A stretch of 64,000 nt of DNA from JBBDYH01 sp040901795. Lineage in GTDB: Bacteria > Planctomycetota > Planctomycetia > Pirellulales > JALHPA01. The DNA is taken from the NCBI GenBank assembly GCA_040901795.1, contig JBBDYH010000135.1:1-64000 (forward strand), in the 5' to 3' direction. Of the stretch, positions 49,706-58,229 are shown in pieces. Below the pieces are notes generated by a model. The model was not told the DNA's origin, ran no database searches, and saw nothing but the letters and a program-made list of their open reading frames with translations. How positions within the stretch are numbered: the first letter of the stretch is position 1; each line of letters starts with the position of its first letter. A program made the position numbers and the translations under genes.

Positions 49706-50715
49706 CTCACCATCGGCAGCCCCCGGCTCTGCAAAAACGCCTCCGTAACATCGGTCGCCCCTGTGGCCACGTATTCAAACTGCCGCGGGTCAATCGGCCG
49801 GTTGAGCTGCACGTCGGTGAACTCAACCGTTACGGCTGGAAGAAACTCGTCCCCCCTGCCCTCCCCTACCCTGCTTCGTTCTTGATTGTCGGAAGCGCGG
49901 CGGCGAAACTCAATTCGCCTTGGGAACAAATCCTCGTGTCCCAAGAATATCATCACGCGCTCGGGCAACTGCGGCAACTCGGCAAAGTCGCACGGTTCGC
50001 CTGCAGTGATGCGCTCTTGTTGATCGGGAGCGAGAGCGGCGAGCACCGAAGGCTTCCATTCCAGCTCGATCGCCCACATCGGAACTTCAACCAAATAACC
50101 CGCCTCCACCTTCAGCGTTTGAAAGTTCAATTGCAGCCCTTCCAGCAGCTTCGGCACTCCGCCGGTGGCCAGTTCTGCGACGGGCGAATTCGGCGGCAAC
50201 TGTGCGGCTTGCCGTTGCGCCGCACGCACGCGGCGCAGATCGAGCCATTCAAGCTGTGCGCCGCCTGGCGTTTCGCGGTACGTCCACAACGCATTTGCAT
50301 CGCACACTTGGAGGCGACTGGAGACTTCGTCACCGACCTGCGTCCTCAGCTCGAGCCGAAAACGCCGCGCACTCCCCTGTCCCACTTGCTGATACAAGCC
50401 CGACCCGATCAGCTCGCTGTTGAATAACTGGGTTCGATGTCGCACCAGTGCCGCAATCGAGCTGTAACGATCGACCCGCTCGCTCGCGATCCGCAACAAC
50501 TTGTTTACTGCATCCATCCCGATCTCGTTGGGCCCTGAGTGGTCTTGAGCCGCAAGGGCCTCCGGCAAGTTTGGACCGGGCAGTTTCGCGATGTCGGCGC
50601 CTGCGACAGCGGCCACGATGCCGCCGCCCGCATCGGCTGGCGGCAGATCCTCGTCCCACAGCGCAAAGAGCGCCGCCCCACAGGCTATGGCGAAAATGGC
50701 GAGGATGATCTTCAT
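49702..50715 (-). CDS. Secreted LolA-like/DUF1571-type hypothetical protein
   Basis: 337 residues with an N-terminal signal (MKIILAIFAIACGAALFALW). The domain begins DAVNKLLRIASERVDRYSSI and continues RTQLFNSELIGSGLYQQVGQ, RFRLELRTQV, RLQVCDANALWTYRE and FQTLKVEAGYLVEVPMWAIE. The layout of an outer-membrane lipoprotein-carrier-like half barrel (LolA/LolB) is suggested by similar planctomycete proteins. The C-terminus ends VTVEFTDVQLNRPIDPRQFE, which is characteristic. Its stop overlaps the small DUF4258-like gene, forming a three-gene coupled unit. Confidence 0.75.
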   Translation of the reverse strand: MKIILAIFAIACGAALFALWDEDLPPADAGGGIVAAVAGADIAKLPGPNLPEALAAQDHSGPNEIGMDAVNKLLRIASERVDRYSSIAALVRHRTQLFNSELIGSGLYQQVGQGSARRFRLELRTQVGDEVSSRLQVCDANALWTYRETPGGAQLEWLDLRRVRAAQRQAAQLPPNSPVAELATGGVPKLLEGLQLNFQTLKVEAGYLVEVPMWAIELEWKPSVLAALAPDQQERITAGEPCDFAELPQLPERVMIFLGHEDLFPRRIEFRRRASDNQERSRVGEGRGDEFLPAVTVEFTDVQLNRPIDPRQFEYVATGATDVTEAFLQSRGLPMVR

Positions 50716-51036
50716 GTTCCGGTTTTGCCGGATTTGCCAAAGATTCGCGTTGTACGAGGCCGACGATTACCCCATGAGCGGTTTGTCCCGCGCCGTCACG
50801 GTCCCTTTAGCGGACTCTGCGCGGCTGGGTGTCCCGGTATTTCAACAAAACGGGCGCTGTAGGCAAGCCGCGGCGACGCATTGTAGGTAGCTCCGCCAAG
50901 CGGGTCTATCTCACTTACGTCGCACAAGTCATTGCAGGTCACACTGGTTCGCTCGCAACCAATTTCATCGTGCTTCACCGCGAGAACGGTCCCGCCGAGG
51001 CGGGCTGGTCGGAAGACGATGCTCAGGGGGGATCGC
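50716..51036. other. 321-bp divergent region
   Basis: No gene seen. A hairpin CCCGCC-GAG-GCGGG lies near 50991-51004 in the leader of the 51037 gene, followed by the ribosome site CAGGGGGGATCGC. The long distance suggests a promoter or leader, but I could not identify hexamers with confidence. Confidence 0.4.
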
Positions 51037-52242
51037 ATGAAACACCGCCTTTCGTTCCTTTCCGTTGCACTTGTGCTGGGTACGGCGCTAGCCGGCTGTG
51101 CCCTGCCCCACAACACGCCAGGCAAACACCTGGATCACATCCGGCCGGTCGTTGGACCGCGGCACAATGTCCTGCCGCCGGCGGCCATGCTGATGCACCC
51201 TGGTCCTGGAGTCGATGGTCCCGGCCCCGGCGTGTTCATGACATCTGCGCCGGCAGTCGGCGGCATGGGCCTGACAGGCGTCACGTCGCAAATCGCCTTC
51301 ATCGGCCTCGACGGCATGCGCGTGAACTGGGATGTCGGGGCGCCAGGCATGTTCGATTCGGAACCGCTGATCGTTCCCGGCCGCTACAACTTCGGTCAAG
51401 GCGCGATCTACCGGTTGAAGCTGACCGACATTCCGAACCGGCCCGGCGTCGAGCTGTATCCGACGCTTGAAATTGCTCCGGCCACGCCGCGCACCGAGGC
51501 ATACCTGGCTCACAACGCGATTCCGTTCCAGTTGACCGATGAGGATCTCGACCAGGTGACGTCGGGCAACTTCGTCACGAAGGTGATTTACCTGCCCGAT
51601 CCGGAGTTCCAAGAATTGGCGTTGGCCGGTGTTGAAACGCTCGTCAGCACGCGACTCGATCCAGGCGTCGATCCGGTGGTCGAAGCTGACCGCAAAGGTT
51701 CGATCCTGGCGATCATTCGAGCGGGCAACAAGGATCTCCAAGTCGGCGCCGGCGCCGGCGAAGGCGTCGCACACGCGGGTTACAGCATGGCCGGAGGCGC
51801 TTCGCTTGGCTTGCCGAGCGGAGCGATGGCGCCCGGCGCCGAGTGCGGCGTCAACGGCTACATCGCAGGGGTAACGGTTCCGCAGTACGGCATGCCGCAC
51901 GTCGGCACGCCGATTGGCCTGCCAGGCCCGCCGCATATTCCGCTGGGCGTTCCGGCCGGCTTGCAACAACACGTGATGCGCAACCACACCAAGTACCGAA
52001 TTCCGGGACCGGTGGAGAAGATGGCGATCGACGTGAAGCAAAAGCCGGGCTTGAGCTATCCCAAGCCGGTGGATCATGTCCACATCACCGAAAAGAGCTA
52101 CGTTCCGCCGCTTGTCTTCCGCCAGCCGTTTGCGGACAAGCACCATCATGTCGGCACAGTCGGCAACGCCGGTATGGCTAGCCCGATGCACGGCGAGGCG
52201 GAATGTGTAGACGGCGAGTGTGATCCATACGACGCCCCGTAA
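51037..52242 (+). CDS. Lipoprotein of a planctomycete secreted-protein operon, member 1
   Basis: 401 residues from ATG 51037 with AGGGGGG upstream; the longer frame is noncoding. The N-terminus MKHRLSFLSVALVLGTALAG-C is a lipobox, with lipid attachment at Cys21. A Pro/Gly/Met/His-rich stretch leads to a domain with VNWDVGAPGMFDSEPLIVPG, YRLKLTDIPNRPGVELYPTL and SGNFVTKVIYLPDPEFQ, shared with the gene at 52460 (YRLRVTQIPNHLGEEVYPTI, SGKFVTRVVYLEDPQQ). Later His/Pro-rich regions (GMPHVGTPIGLPGPPHIPLG) may bind metal or be structural. Probably an envelope protein. It has its own terminator. Confidence 0.8.
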   Translation: MKHRLSFLSVALVLGTALAGCALPHNTPGKHLDHIRPVVGPRHNVLPPAAMLMHPGPGVDGPGPGVFMTSAPAVGGMGLTGVTSQIAFIGLDGMRVNWDVGAPGMFDSEPLIVPGRYNFGQGAIYRLKLTDIPNRPGVELYPTLEIAPATPRTEAYLAHNAIPFQLTDEDLDQVTSGNFVTKVIYLPDPEFQELALAGVETLVSTRLDPGVDPVVEADRKGSILAIIRAGNKDLQVGAGAGEGVAHAGYSMAGGASLGLPSGAMAPGAECGVNGYIAGVTVPQYGMPHVGTPIGLPGPPHIPLGVPAGLQQHVMRNHTKYRIPGPVEKMAIDVKQKPGLSYPKPVDHVHITEKSYVPPLVFRQPFADKHHHVGTVGNAGMASPMHGEAECVDGECDPYDAP

Positions 52243-52263
52243 GCATGTCTCCTTCGCGCTTTC

Positions 52264-52309
52264 AGCCTCCGGCCGGCGTGCCAAGAGCGCGCCGGCTGGA
52301 GGGCTTTTT
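52264..52309 (+). terminator. Rho-independent terminator
   Basis: AGCCTCCGGCCGGCG and CGCCGGCTGGAGGGCT pair around a short loop and are followed by TTTTT, 22 bp after the stop of the 51037 gene. Confidence 0.8.
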
Positions 52310-52312
52310 ACG

Positions 52313-52352
52313 AAGTACGAATGACGAAGTACGAAGTACGAAGTACGAATGA
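52313..52352. repeat. GTACGAA-word tandem repeats
   Basis: GAAGTACGAATGACGAAGTA and GAAGTACGAAGTACGAATGA words repeat at about 9-bp period. The same words occur at 44752-44795, and variants at 18022-18070. Confidence 0.75.
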
Positions 52353-52380
52353 AGAAGCAAATCCCAACGACGAACGACCC

Positions 52381-52440
52381 CTCTCGTTCCCAGGCTCTGC
52401 CTGGGAACGCACTGTCCCGAGGCTCTGCCTCGTGCGCCCC
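52381..52440. repeat. Family E 60-bp double-hairpin element, copy 1
   Basis: CGTTCCCAGG-CTCTG-CCTGGGAACG followed by CGAGGC-TCT-GCCTCG and GTGCGCCCC. The reverse complement of 56356-56415 matches at 58 of 60 positions. It sits 19 bp upstream of the proposed TTG start of the 52460 gene. Confidence 0.88.
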
Positions 52441-52459
52441 GCAAAGCGCCGTCACCCCA

Positions 52460-53431
52460 TTGACGCCGTGCAGGTTCGTCCTTCGTCACGTCCTGGGTTG
52501 TCTGCTTATCCTGCTAACAACTCAAGTTCGCGCCCAGGAAAAAGTCCACATGCTCCACGCCGGCAAGTTGCCTCCGGGCGCGATCGGGGCGCAGCAACTG
52601 CTCCGCGGTGGACCGTTGCCAGGCTATTTTCAACCAGCAGAGATCAAGGCGCCTGAAGGTGCATTTGTCTCTCTGGCGGTGAATCAGGAGTTTAGCGCCC
52701 CGCAAACGACTCCGTTGAAGGTGGGAATGCTCATTGCGCCGGTCTATCGCCTGCGCGTGACGCAAATCCCCAACCACCTGGGCGAGGAAGTCTATCCCAC
52801 GATCGAAATTATCAATCGCATCTATCCACCGGTCGGCGAGGAATTCCGCTTTCCGGTTCCTATTGAGCTTACTCAGGCCGATCTGGAGCTGGCGCTGTCA
52901 GGTAAGTTTGTCACGCGCGTTGTGTATCTCGAAGATCCGCAGCAAGCGCTTCCGGTGGCGCCGGTGGACGATGAGCAGCGCTACTTCGAAGTCCGCCCCT
53001 CGGACGATCCTTTGGAAGTTGCCGATCGACTCGGGCGGCCGGTGGCCATCATCCGCCTCGGTGGACGATTGCCCGATGCAACCGGACCAGACCCGAAATT
53101 CCTCTTCGGTTCCCCGCCGCTGATGGTCCCCAACTCGCTTGCTCTGGTGAGCGAGCTCTCAACTGGGGGTGAAGGCCCCACCCGCGATAGCCCAGGGCGG
53201 AGTCTACCGCCGCGGCAGACGGCACCCTGGGTGTCCGAACCTGCATCGGATCCCAAGGCCCAACGGGCCGTGACCACCTCATCGCCGACCGTCCGGCTTG
53301 CCGCGACCCGGTCGGTGCTGTCGAACGAACGGGCGCCTGACGGACGCCCTGTGGTTTCACTCGCCGCTGATAATGAGTGGAAGCCGAATAAGCCGGCGCC
53401 CGTGGCCGTTTCGATCTCTGACGACGAGTGA
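52460..53431 (+). CDS. Secreted protein of the operon, member 2 (related to member 1)
   Basis: 323 residues if initiated at TTG 52460 (MTPCRFVLRHVLGCLLILLT, signal peptide ending near VRA). The frame is open to 52349, but that part is repeat DNA. The central domain EGAFVSLAVNQEFSAPQTTP, KVGMLIAPVYRLRVTQIPNH, EEVYPTIEIINRIYPPVGEE and ELALSGKFVTRVVYLEDPQQ is homologous to member 1. The C-terminal third is low complexity with RQTAPWVSEPASDPK. The stop lies 6 bp before member 3. Start choice is uncertain. Confidence 0.72.
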   Translation: MTPCRFVLRHVLGCLLILLTTQVRAQEKVHMLHAGKLPPGAIGAQQLLRGGPLPGYFQPAEIKAPEGAFVSLAVNQEFSAPQTTPLKVGMLIAPVYRLRVTQIPNHLGEEVYPTIEIINRIYPPVGEEFRFPVPIELTQADLELALSGKFVTRVVYLEDPQQALPVAPVDDEQRYFEVRPSDDPLEVADRLGRPVAIIRLGGRLPDATGPDPKFLFGSPPLMVPNSLALVSELSTGGEGPTRDSPGRSLPPRQTAPWVSEPASDPKAQRAVTTSSPTVRLAATRSVLSNERAPDGRPVVSLAADNEWKPNKPAPVAVSISDDE

Positions 53432-53437
53432 GGCATC

Positions 53438-54664
53438 ATGCTTAAGTCGATTAGGCTCTTGCTCGTAGCCGCTGCCACTCCCCTGCTCTGCTCATGCCGA
53501 GCGCCGCTGCACTCTGGGGCGGTGGGATCGCTGCAGCATCAAGCCAACGGATCGCTTGGCCAGCCGAATAGTGGATCGGCTGAGCACACATTGCCGGCAA
53601 TCGCCTACACCGGTCATCCCGGCGACGGTTTTACACAGCCCGGCGCGATCCCCGCGCACATGCGTCCGCCCGGATGGGAGCCCCCGACCGCCATCGGCCC
53701 TCCCCTGCCCCGCATGGTGCATGGCCCCTGGGCGCCGCCGGGCATCGCGGTGCCGTGGCCCGAGCAGGAATACCTCCGCGACGGCGGCGATAAGGAGACG
53801 CGCGTCATCGTCCGCGAGGATTGGCGCGTCGACGGTCTCGACCTGGAGGACACGGTCGCTCATTACGATACCCGCGACGGACGCACGCTCGTCGAGCCCT
53901 CGAATGAGGTCTGCCTTTATGCCCCGCGGTTCGCCGCCGTGCGCCGGGTCGATAACGTGTTCGAGGGCGAGCAGCTTGCCAAAGCCGGCGGACACACGCA
54001 GCCGATCGCGCTGTTGCGCCACGAGGAGAAACAATTCGCCGCCACCAACATGCAGCCGCTCCAACCGGTCGGCGACCGCGCCGCACGGCGTGCGAACATC
54101 GCCAAACAGCGTGATCAGGGTGTGCCGGTGTTCACGGTATTGGTGCCGGTCCCGCTACAGGATCGCTTGAAGCCGCACGAGAACTTCACACTCTTCCGGA
54201 CGGGCCAAATGGTTGCGTCCGAGAAAGCACTCTTGGCCAAGGCCGCCCAGGCGGCCATCGTCTGGGAATCGAAGCAAGCCGTACAGATCGTCCTCGACGG
54301 CAAGCGAGCCCAGGCCGACGTACAAGTGCAAGATGTTGAGGTCGTCTATCGGGTTGACGAACCGGGCAATCCCAAACTGCGGCTCTGCAAGACGGCATCC
54401 GCGACCAGTGCGCTACCGGGCGACGAGATCGATTTCACGCTCTGGTTTGATAACGTGGGCGGCCAGGAGATCGGCAACGTGACGATCATTGACAACCTCA
54501 CGACGCGTCTCGAGTATGTTCCCGAAAGCGCTCAATCGAGCGTCAAGGCGAGCTTCTCGGTCGAACCCAACGAGGGGGACTCGCTGACGCTTCGCTGGGA
54601 AATCGCCGAGCCGTTGAAACCGGGCGATGGCGGCCTCGTCCGCTTCAAGTGCCGAGTACGATAG
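53438..54664 (+). CDS. Secreted lipoprotein of the operon, member 3, with C-terminal DUF11-type domain
   Basis: 408 residues. Lipobox MLKSIRLLLVAAATPLLCSC. After a Pro-rich region, residues ~110-315 form an uncharacterised domain (REDWRVDGLDLEDTVAHYDT, VCLYAPRFAAVRRVDNVFEG). A C-terminal ~90-residue DUF11-like Ig domain follows: LRLCKTASATSALPGDEIDF, LWFDNVGGQEIGNVTIIDNL and TRLEYVPESAQSSVKASFSV. DUF11 domains occur in surface and structural proteins. It is separated by 6 bp from member 2 and is probably expressed with it. Role in the planctomycete envelope is inference. Confidence 0.82.
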   Translation: MLKSIRLLLVAAATPLLCSCRAPLHSGAVGSLQHQANGSLGQPNSGSAEHTLPAIAYTGHPGDGFTQPGAIPAHMRPPGWEPPTAIGPPLPRMVHGPWAPPGIAVPWPEQEYLRDGGDKETRVIVREDWRVDGLDLEDTVAHYDTRDGRTLVEPSNEVCLYAPRFAAVRRVDNVFEGEQLAKAGGHTQPIALLRHEEKQFAATNMQPLQPVGDRAARRANIAKQRDQGVPVFTVLVPVPLQDRLKPHENFTLFRTGQMVASEKALLAKAAQAAIVWESKQAVQIVLDGKRAQADVQVQDVEVVYRVDEPGNPKLRLCKTASATSALPGDEIDFTLWFDNVGGQEIGNVTIIDNLTTRLEYVPESAQSSVKASFSVEPNEGDSLTLRWEIAEPLKPGDGGLVRFKCRVR

Positions 54665-54831
54665 GAGGGTTCGGGGTTCAGGGTTCAGCGAAGACAAGGA
54701 GACAAGGAGACAAGGAGACTGGGAGACTGGGAACTTCGAACTGCCAACCTACTAGACACCAGGTCACCAGACACTCGTCACTTGATTCGGTACGTGTACT
54801 CAGTACTTCTTACCTTGGTCCTTCCTCGTTC
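54665..54831. repeat. GGAGACAAGGAGACAAGGAGAC tandem words and other repeats
   Basis: The words GACAAGGAGACAAGGAGACA repeat at 9-bp period (54692-54722), then GGGAGACTGGGAGACTGGG. GGGTTCGGGGTTCAGGGTTC-type words are also present. Variants recur at 57648-57700. No gene seen in this short stretch. Confidence 0.7.
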
Positions 54832-56190
54832 TTACTTCGCCCTTCGTCCTTCCTCTTTCGCTCGCACATCATAGCACCACAGTGTTTCCTGATCCCGCAG
54901 GTAGAGCCGGCCGTCGACAACGACGGGGTGGGGCCAGCCTGGCTCGCCGCTTGTGGGAATCGTAAAGCTGCTCACCTCGCGGTAGCCGTCCGGCGTGGGG
55001 AGAACGAGCGCGACGACGCCGTTTTGAAAGCGCCAGTAGAGGTGACCGTCGGCATAGGTCACTGCGGCGGAGCCACTCCCGCCGGCCTGCGACCTGCTTT
55101 CCCATGCGATATCGCCGGTGCGCGCATCGGCGCACCAAGGGATGCCGTTGTCATCGCGATCACCGTAAAGATAGTCGCCCACCCAGATCACGCCGCCGTG
55201 CTTGTTGTTGAGATCGCGTTCGAACCATAGCTCTTCGACATTGAATTTGCTCCCCTCTTTGGTGACGCGAACCATACCTCCGCCGCGGCCGTAACCGGCG
55301 GCGAAGAACACGCGATCGCCCTGCACAATGGGCGTGGGGATGTTGGCGGTGTTATCCTCAAAGCGGTTGCCATAGCGCCAGAGGAGCCGCCCGTCATCGG
55401 CCGCGAACGAGGCCCCGCCTTGTGACAGTAGCTGCACGTACTGCCGCAGCCCGCCGATCTCGGCCACGACAGCCGATGCATAGCCGGCGCGTTCGCCTTC
55501 TTCGGTCCGGCCCTTCCAAATCACCTTGCCGGATCGTTTGTCGAGTGCGACCATGGTCGCCTCGCGACCGCCGGGCGTGCAGACCAGCTTCTCGCCGTCC
55601 ACCAGCGGCGACTCGGCGTATTTCCAACCGCCAGATCTTCCTTGGAAATCTTTTTCCAGATTTTTTCGCCAGATGATTTCGCCGCTCTTCGCGTTGGCGC
55701 AAACGAGATCGCCAAAATGGCTGAGCGCGTAGACGCGGTCCTCGTTGACAGTGGGCGTCGAGCGCGGTCCCCTGTAGCCGCCGCCTTCGCCGGCCCGCCC
55801 AATTTTAGCCTTCCAAATCACCTCGCCGCCGTCGCGACTGACGGCGAACAGATAACAGGCGTCGTCGAGGTCGCCCATCGTATAGATTTGGTCGCCCGCC
55901 ACGCTGACGCTGGAGAAGCCTTCGCCTAGTCCTGTTCCCTTCCACACGACCGGCGGGCCATTCTCGGGCCATTTCTTTAGCAGCTTCGTATCCGCCGAGA
56001 GGCCGTCCCGGTTCGGCCCGCGCCATTGGGGCCAGTCGCGCGTATTGCGCTGGCTGACGCTGGCGGGCGTCGTTCGACCGCGCGGCGGCTGAGCATCGCA
56101 GGCGGCGGAAAACGCAATCGTCACAACGAAAGCCAAGGGCAAAACGCCATCGACAATGGGACGGCACGAACGCAGGTCGACCATGCTCAT
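54832..56190 (-). CDS. Secreted PQQ-type beta-propeller protein
   Basis: 452 residues from ATG 56188-56190 (ATG at 56184 also possible). Signal peptide VLPLAFVVTIAFSAACDAQP. The mature protein shows the PQQ-like start DWPQWRGPNRDGLSADTKLL, then about eight blades with SSVSVAGDQIYTMGDL, PTVNEDRVYALSHFGDLVCA, KVIWKGRTEEGERAGYASAV and VVDGRLYLRDQETLWCYD. The family is abundant in planctomycetes as a periplasmic protein without bound quinone. The last residues (AKEEGRRAK) come from GAAGGACGAAGGGCGAA-like repeat DNA. It is divergent from the aminotransferase gene. Confidence 0.88.
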   Translation of the reverse strand: MSMVDLRSCRPIVDGVLPLAFVVTIAFSAACDAQPPRGRTTPASVSQRNTRDWPQWRGPNRDGLSADTKLLKKWPENGPPVVWKGTGLGEGFSSVSVAGDQIYTMGDLDDACYLFAVSRDGGEVIWKAKIGRAGEGGGYRGPRSTPTVNEDRVYALSHFGDLVCANAKSGEIIWRKNLEKDFQGRSGGWKYAESPLVDGEKLVCTPGGREATMVALDKRSGKVIWKGRTEEGERAGYASAVVAEIGGLRQYVQLLSQGGASFAADDGRLLWRYGNRFEDNTANIPTPIVQGDRVFFAAGYGRGGGMVRVTKEGSKFNVEELWFERDLNNKHGGVIWVGDYLYGDRDDNGIPWCADARTGDIAWESRSQAGGSGSAAVTYADGHLYWRFQNGVVALVLPTPDGYREVSSFTIPTSGEPGWPHPVVVDGRLYLRDQETLWCYDVRAKEEGRRAK

Positions 56191-56355
56191 GGGGCACCGA
56201 GTCGGGTGGGAATAAGGGCGGGCAACGAGGTAAGTATAGACGCCGAGCACCGACGGGACCACGGTTGAACGACGAACACTCGCCACGGCGGGCGGGCTCC
56301 GCACGAAGGATAAAGTACGAAGGCGCACTGCTTCGAATATGTGGCGGCGCTCGGC

Positions 56356-56415
56356 GGGGCGCACGAGGCAGAGCCTCGGGCCAGTGCGTTCCCAGGCGGA
56401 GCCTGGGAACGAGAG
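56356..56415. repeat. Family E 60-bp double-hairpin element, copy 2
   Basis: Inverted relative of 52381-52440 with two mismatches in 60 bp. Hairpins CGAGGC-AGA-GCCTCG and CGTTCCCAGG-CGGAG-CCTGGGAACG. It lies about 104 bp upstream of the aminotransferase start and inside an extended open frame. Confidence 0.88.
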
Positions 56416-56519
56416 AAGGACGAATGGTTGAGCGCGCGGTCTGGCTTCTCGTTGCAGCGATGGCGTGCGATAATCGAATGTCGAGTAAACAATGTATCGT
56501 GGGATCCCCGCTCGCTAAA

Positions 56520-57647
56520 ATGCCTCATCCTTGGATCGCCGATCGCGCACTGTCCTTCGACAGCTCTGGCATTCGCAAAGTCTTCGAGCTGGCCGCGAAG
56601 CTGAAGGACCCCATCAACCTCTCGATCGGCCAGCCGGATTTCGACGTGCCGGAGGCGGCGCGGCAGGCGGCGATCGACGCCATTCAAAGCCGCAAGAATG
56701 GCTACGCGGTGACGCAAGGCGTGCCCGAGCTGCGCGACAGGTTGCAAGCCGACGTAGATCGCGAGTTGAGGCACCCCGACCGCAAGCTGTTCGTCACCAG
56801 CGGCACCAGCGGCGGCCTGGTGCTGGCGATGATGGCGCTGGTGAACCCCGGCGATGAGGTGATCCTGTTTGATCCGTACTTTGTCATGTACGAGCCGCTA
56901 GTGAAGTTGATGGGCGCACGGGCAGTGCTGGTCGATACCAATCCGACGTTTCAGATTGAGATCGAGCGTGTGCGAGCGGCGGTGACGCCGCGGACCAAGG
57001 TGATCCTGTTTAACAGCCCGGCGAACCCAACCGGCTACGTGGCCAGCGAGGTCGAAGTGCGTGCGCTGGCGGAGTTGGCTCGGGAGAAGAATATTGCACT
57101 GGTGAGCGATGAGATCTATCGGCTGTTCTGCTACGACGCGCCGTTTGTCTCGCCGGCGCGGTTCAACGAGCAGACGATTGTGATCGACGGATTCTCCAAG
57201 ACCTGGGCAATGACGGGTTGGCGCGTCGGCTGGGCACATGGGCCGGCGGCGGTCATCGACGAGATGATCAAGATCCAGCAGTACAGTTTTGTCTGCGCGC
57301 CACACCCGCTGCAGGTTGCCGCGGCCGCCGCGCTCGACATCGATATGACGCCGTACGTGGATCAGTACCGGGAGAAGCGACATCGGCTGTTGCAGGGAAT
57401 TCGGGAGGATTATGCGGTGACGGCGCCCGGAGGAGCATTTTATGTGTTTCCTAAGGCGCCACTGGGCGAGGAGTACCCGTGGAAAAACGCGACGGAGTTT
57501 GTCGCGCGGGCAATCGAGAACGAGCTGTTGATCATTCCGGGGAAGATTTTCAGTCAGCATGACGATCACTTTCGGATCTCGTACGCGGCGGACGAGCGGA
57601 CGATCGATCGGGGGATTGACGTGTTGAGGCGGCTGGCCGCCGGGTAG
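56520..57647 (+). CDS. Class I/II PLP-dependent aminotransferase
   Basis: 375 residues from ATG 56520 (MPHPWIADRALSFDSSGIRK); the longer frame is repeat DNA. It belongs to the aspartate aminotransferase superfamily (fold type I). PINLSIGQPDFDVPEAARQA is the family start; the PLP phosphate is bound near TSGTSGGLVLAM; ILFNSPANPTGYVAS carries the Asn; SDEIYRLFCYDAP carries the Asp/Tyr; DGFSKTWAMTGWRVGW contains the Schiff-base Lys; and ISYAADERTIDRGIDVL the C-terminal Arg region (family 'R.syA'). The substrate could be aspartate, aromatic or kynurenine-type; undefined. Confidence 0.93.
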   Translation: MPHPWIADRALSFDSSGIRKVFELAAKLKDPINLSIGQPDFDVPEAARQAAIDAIQSRKNGYAVTQGVPELRDRLQADVDRELRHPDRKLFVTSGTSGGLVLAMMALVNPGDEVILFDPYFVMYEPLVKLMGARAVLVDTNPTFQIEIERVRAAVTPRTKVILFNSPANPTGYVASEVEVRALAELAREKNIALVSDEIYRLFCYDAPFVSPARFNEQTIVIDGFSKTWAMTGWRVGWAHGPAAVIDEMIKIQQYSFVCAPHPLQVAAAAALDIDMTPYVDQYREKRHRLLQGIREDYAVTAPGGAFYVFPKAPLGEEYPWKNATEFVARAIENELLIIPGKIFSQHDDHFRISYAADERTIDRGIDVLRRLAAG

Positions 57648-58229
57648 GGTTCACGGTTCGGGGTTCAGGGTTCAGCGTCACGGACCAGGGGACGAGGTGT
57701 CTGGTGGTCTGGAGTCTGATGGCCTGGTGGACGAAGGCGGTATGGGTGCGTGGCAACGTGCTGCATTGTCGCGAGGGGAGTTTTTGACGCGGGTTTGGAA
57801 AAGAATACATGGGGGGTAAAAGTCCAGAAAGTCGTGCATACTTCTTGCGGTTGAACGACAGAAGTGCTTTGATTGTCGGCGGTTGCATTTTGGATGCGAG
57901 CGGTGATTTATCAGACTTTCTGGACTTGCAGTTGAATTAGTGCCGGTGGAAACCGCTGTTGGCGGAACGCGCGCAGCGGTGGGGCTGGGCCAGGATCGCT
58001 GGTGGGCCGCGAGACGGAGTACCCGTTCGACAAGCTCAGGAGAGCCTCGCGAACTAGGGGCCTGGACTGGTCGGCCGAAGATTATGTGTAATTTTATACA
58101 CTAAAAGTGGCCTACTTGTCAAGCCCCCAATTTCTAGGCGACATGGCAACTTGAACGATTGGCATGACGGGTCTTAGAACGCGCCTGACGAGAGACGCCT
58201 GGCCGAGTCGTTGCATAAGCGGTAACAGA
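57648..58229. other. 582-bp gene-free interval with a strong inverted pair
   Basis: GGTTCACGGTTCGGGGTTCA words at the left. A perfect 14-bp inverted pair AAGTCCAGAAAGTC (57820-57833)/GACTTTCTGGACTT (57914-57927) encloses 80 nt. GTGTA-N6-TACAC (58086-58101) is a smaller pair in an AT-rich patch. No credible gene on either strand. Confidence 0.55.

Noticed and set aside
51088..52455. A 455-codon minus-strand frame opposite the lipoprotein gene
   Set aside because: Arg/His/Ala-rich shadow; the plus strand has a ribosome site and lipobox.
57648..57760. tRNA-like GGTTC words
   Set aside because: The GGTTCACGGTTCGGGGTTCA run is a tandem repeat with no acceptor or anticodon stem; no tRNA or rRNA gene was recognised anywhere in the window.
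58164..58229. Upstream 22 codons of the TPR gene
   Set aside because: No family similarity; the ATG at 58230 begins the conserved protein.
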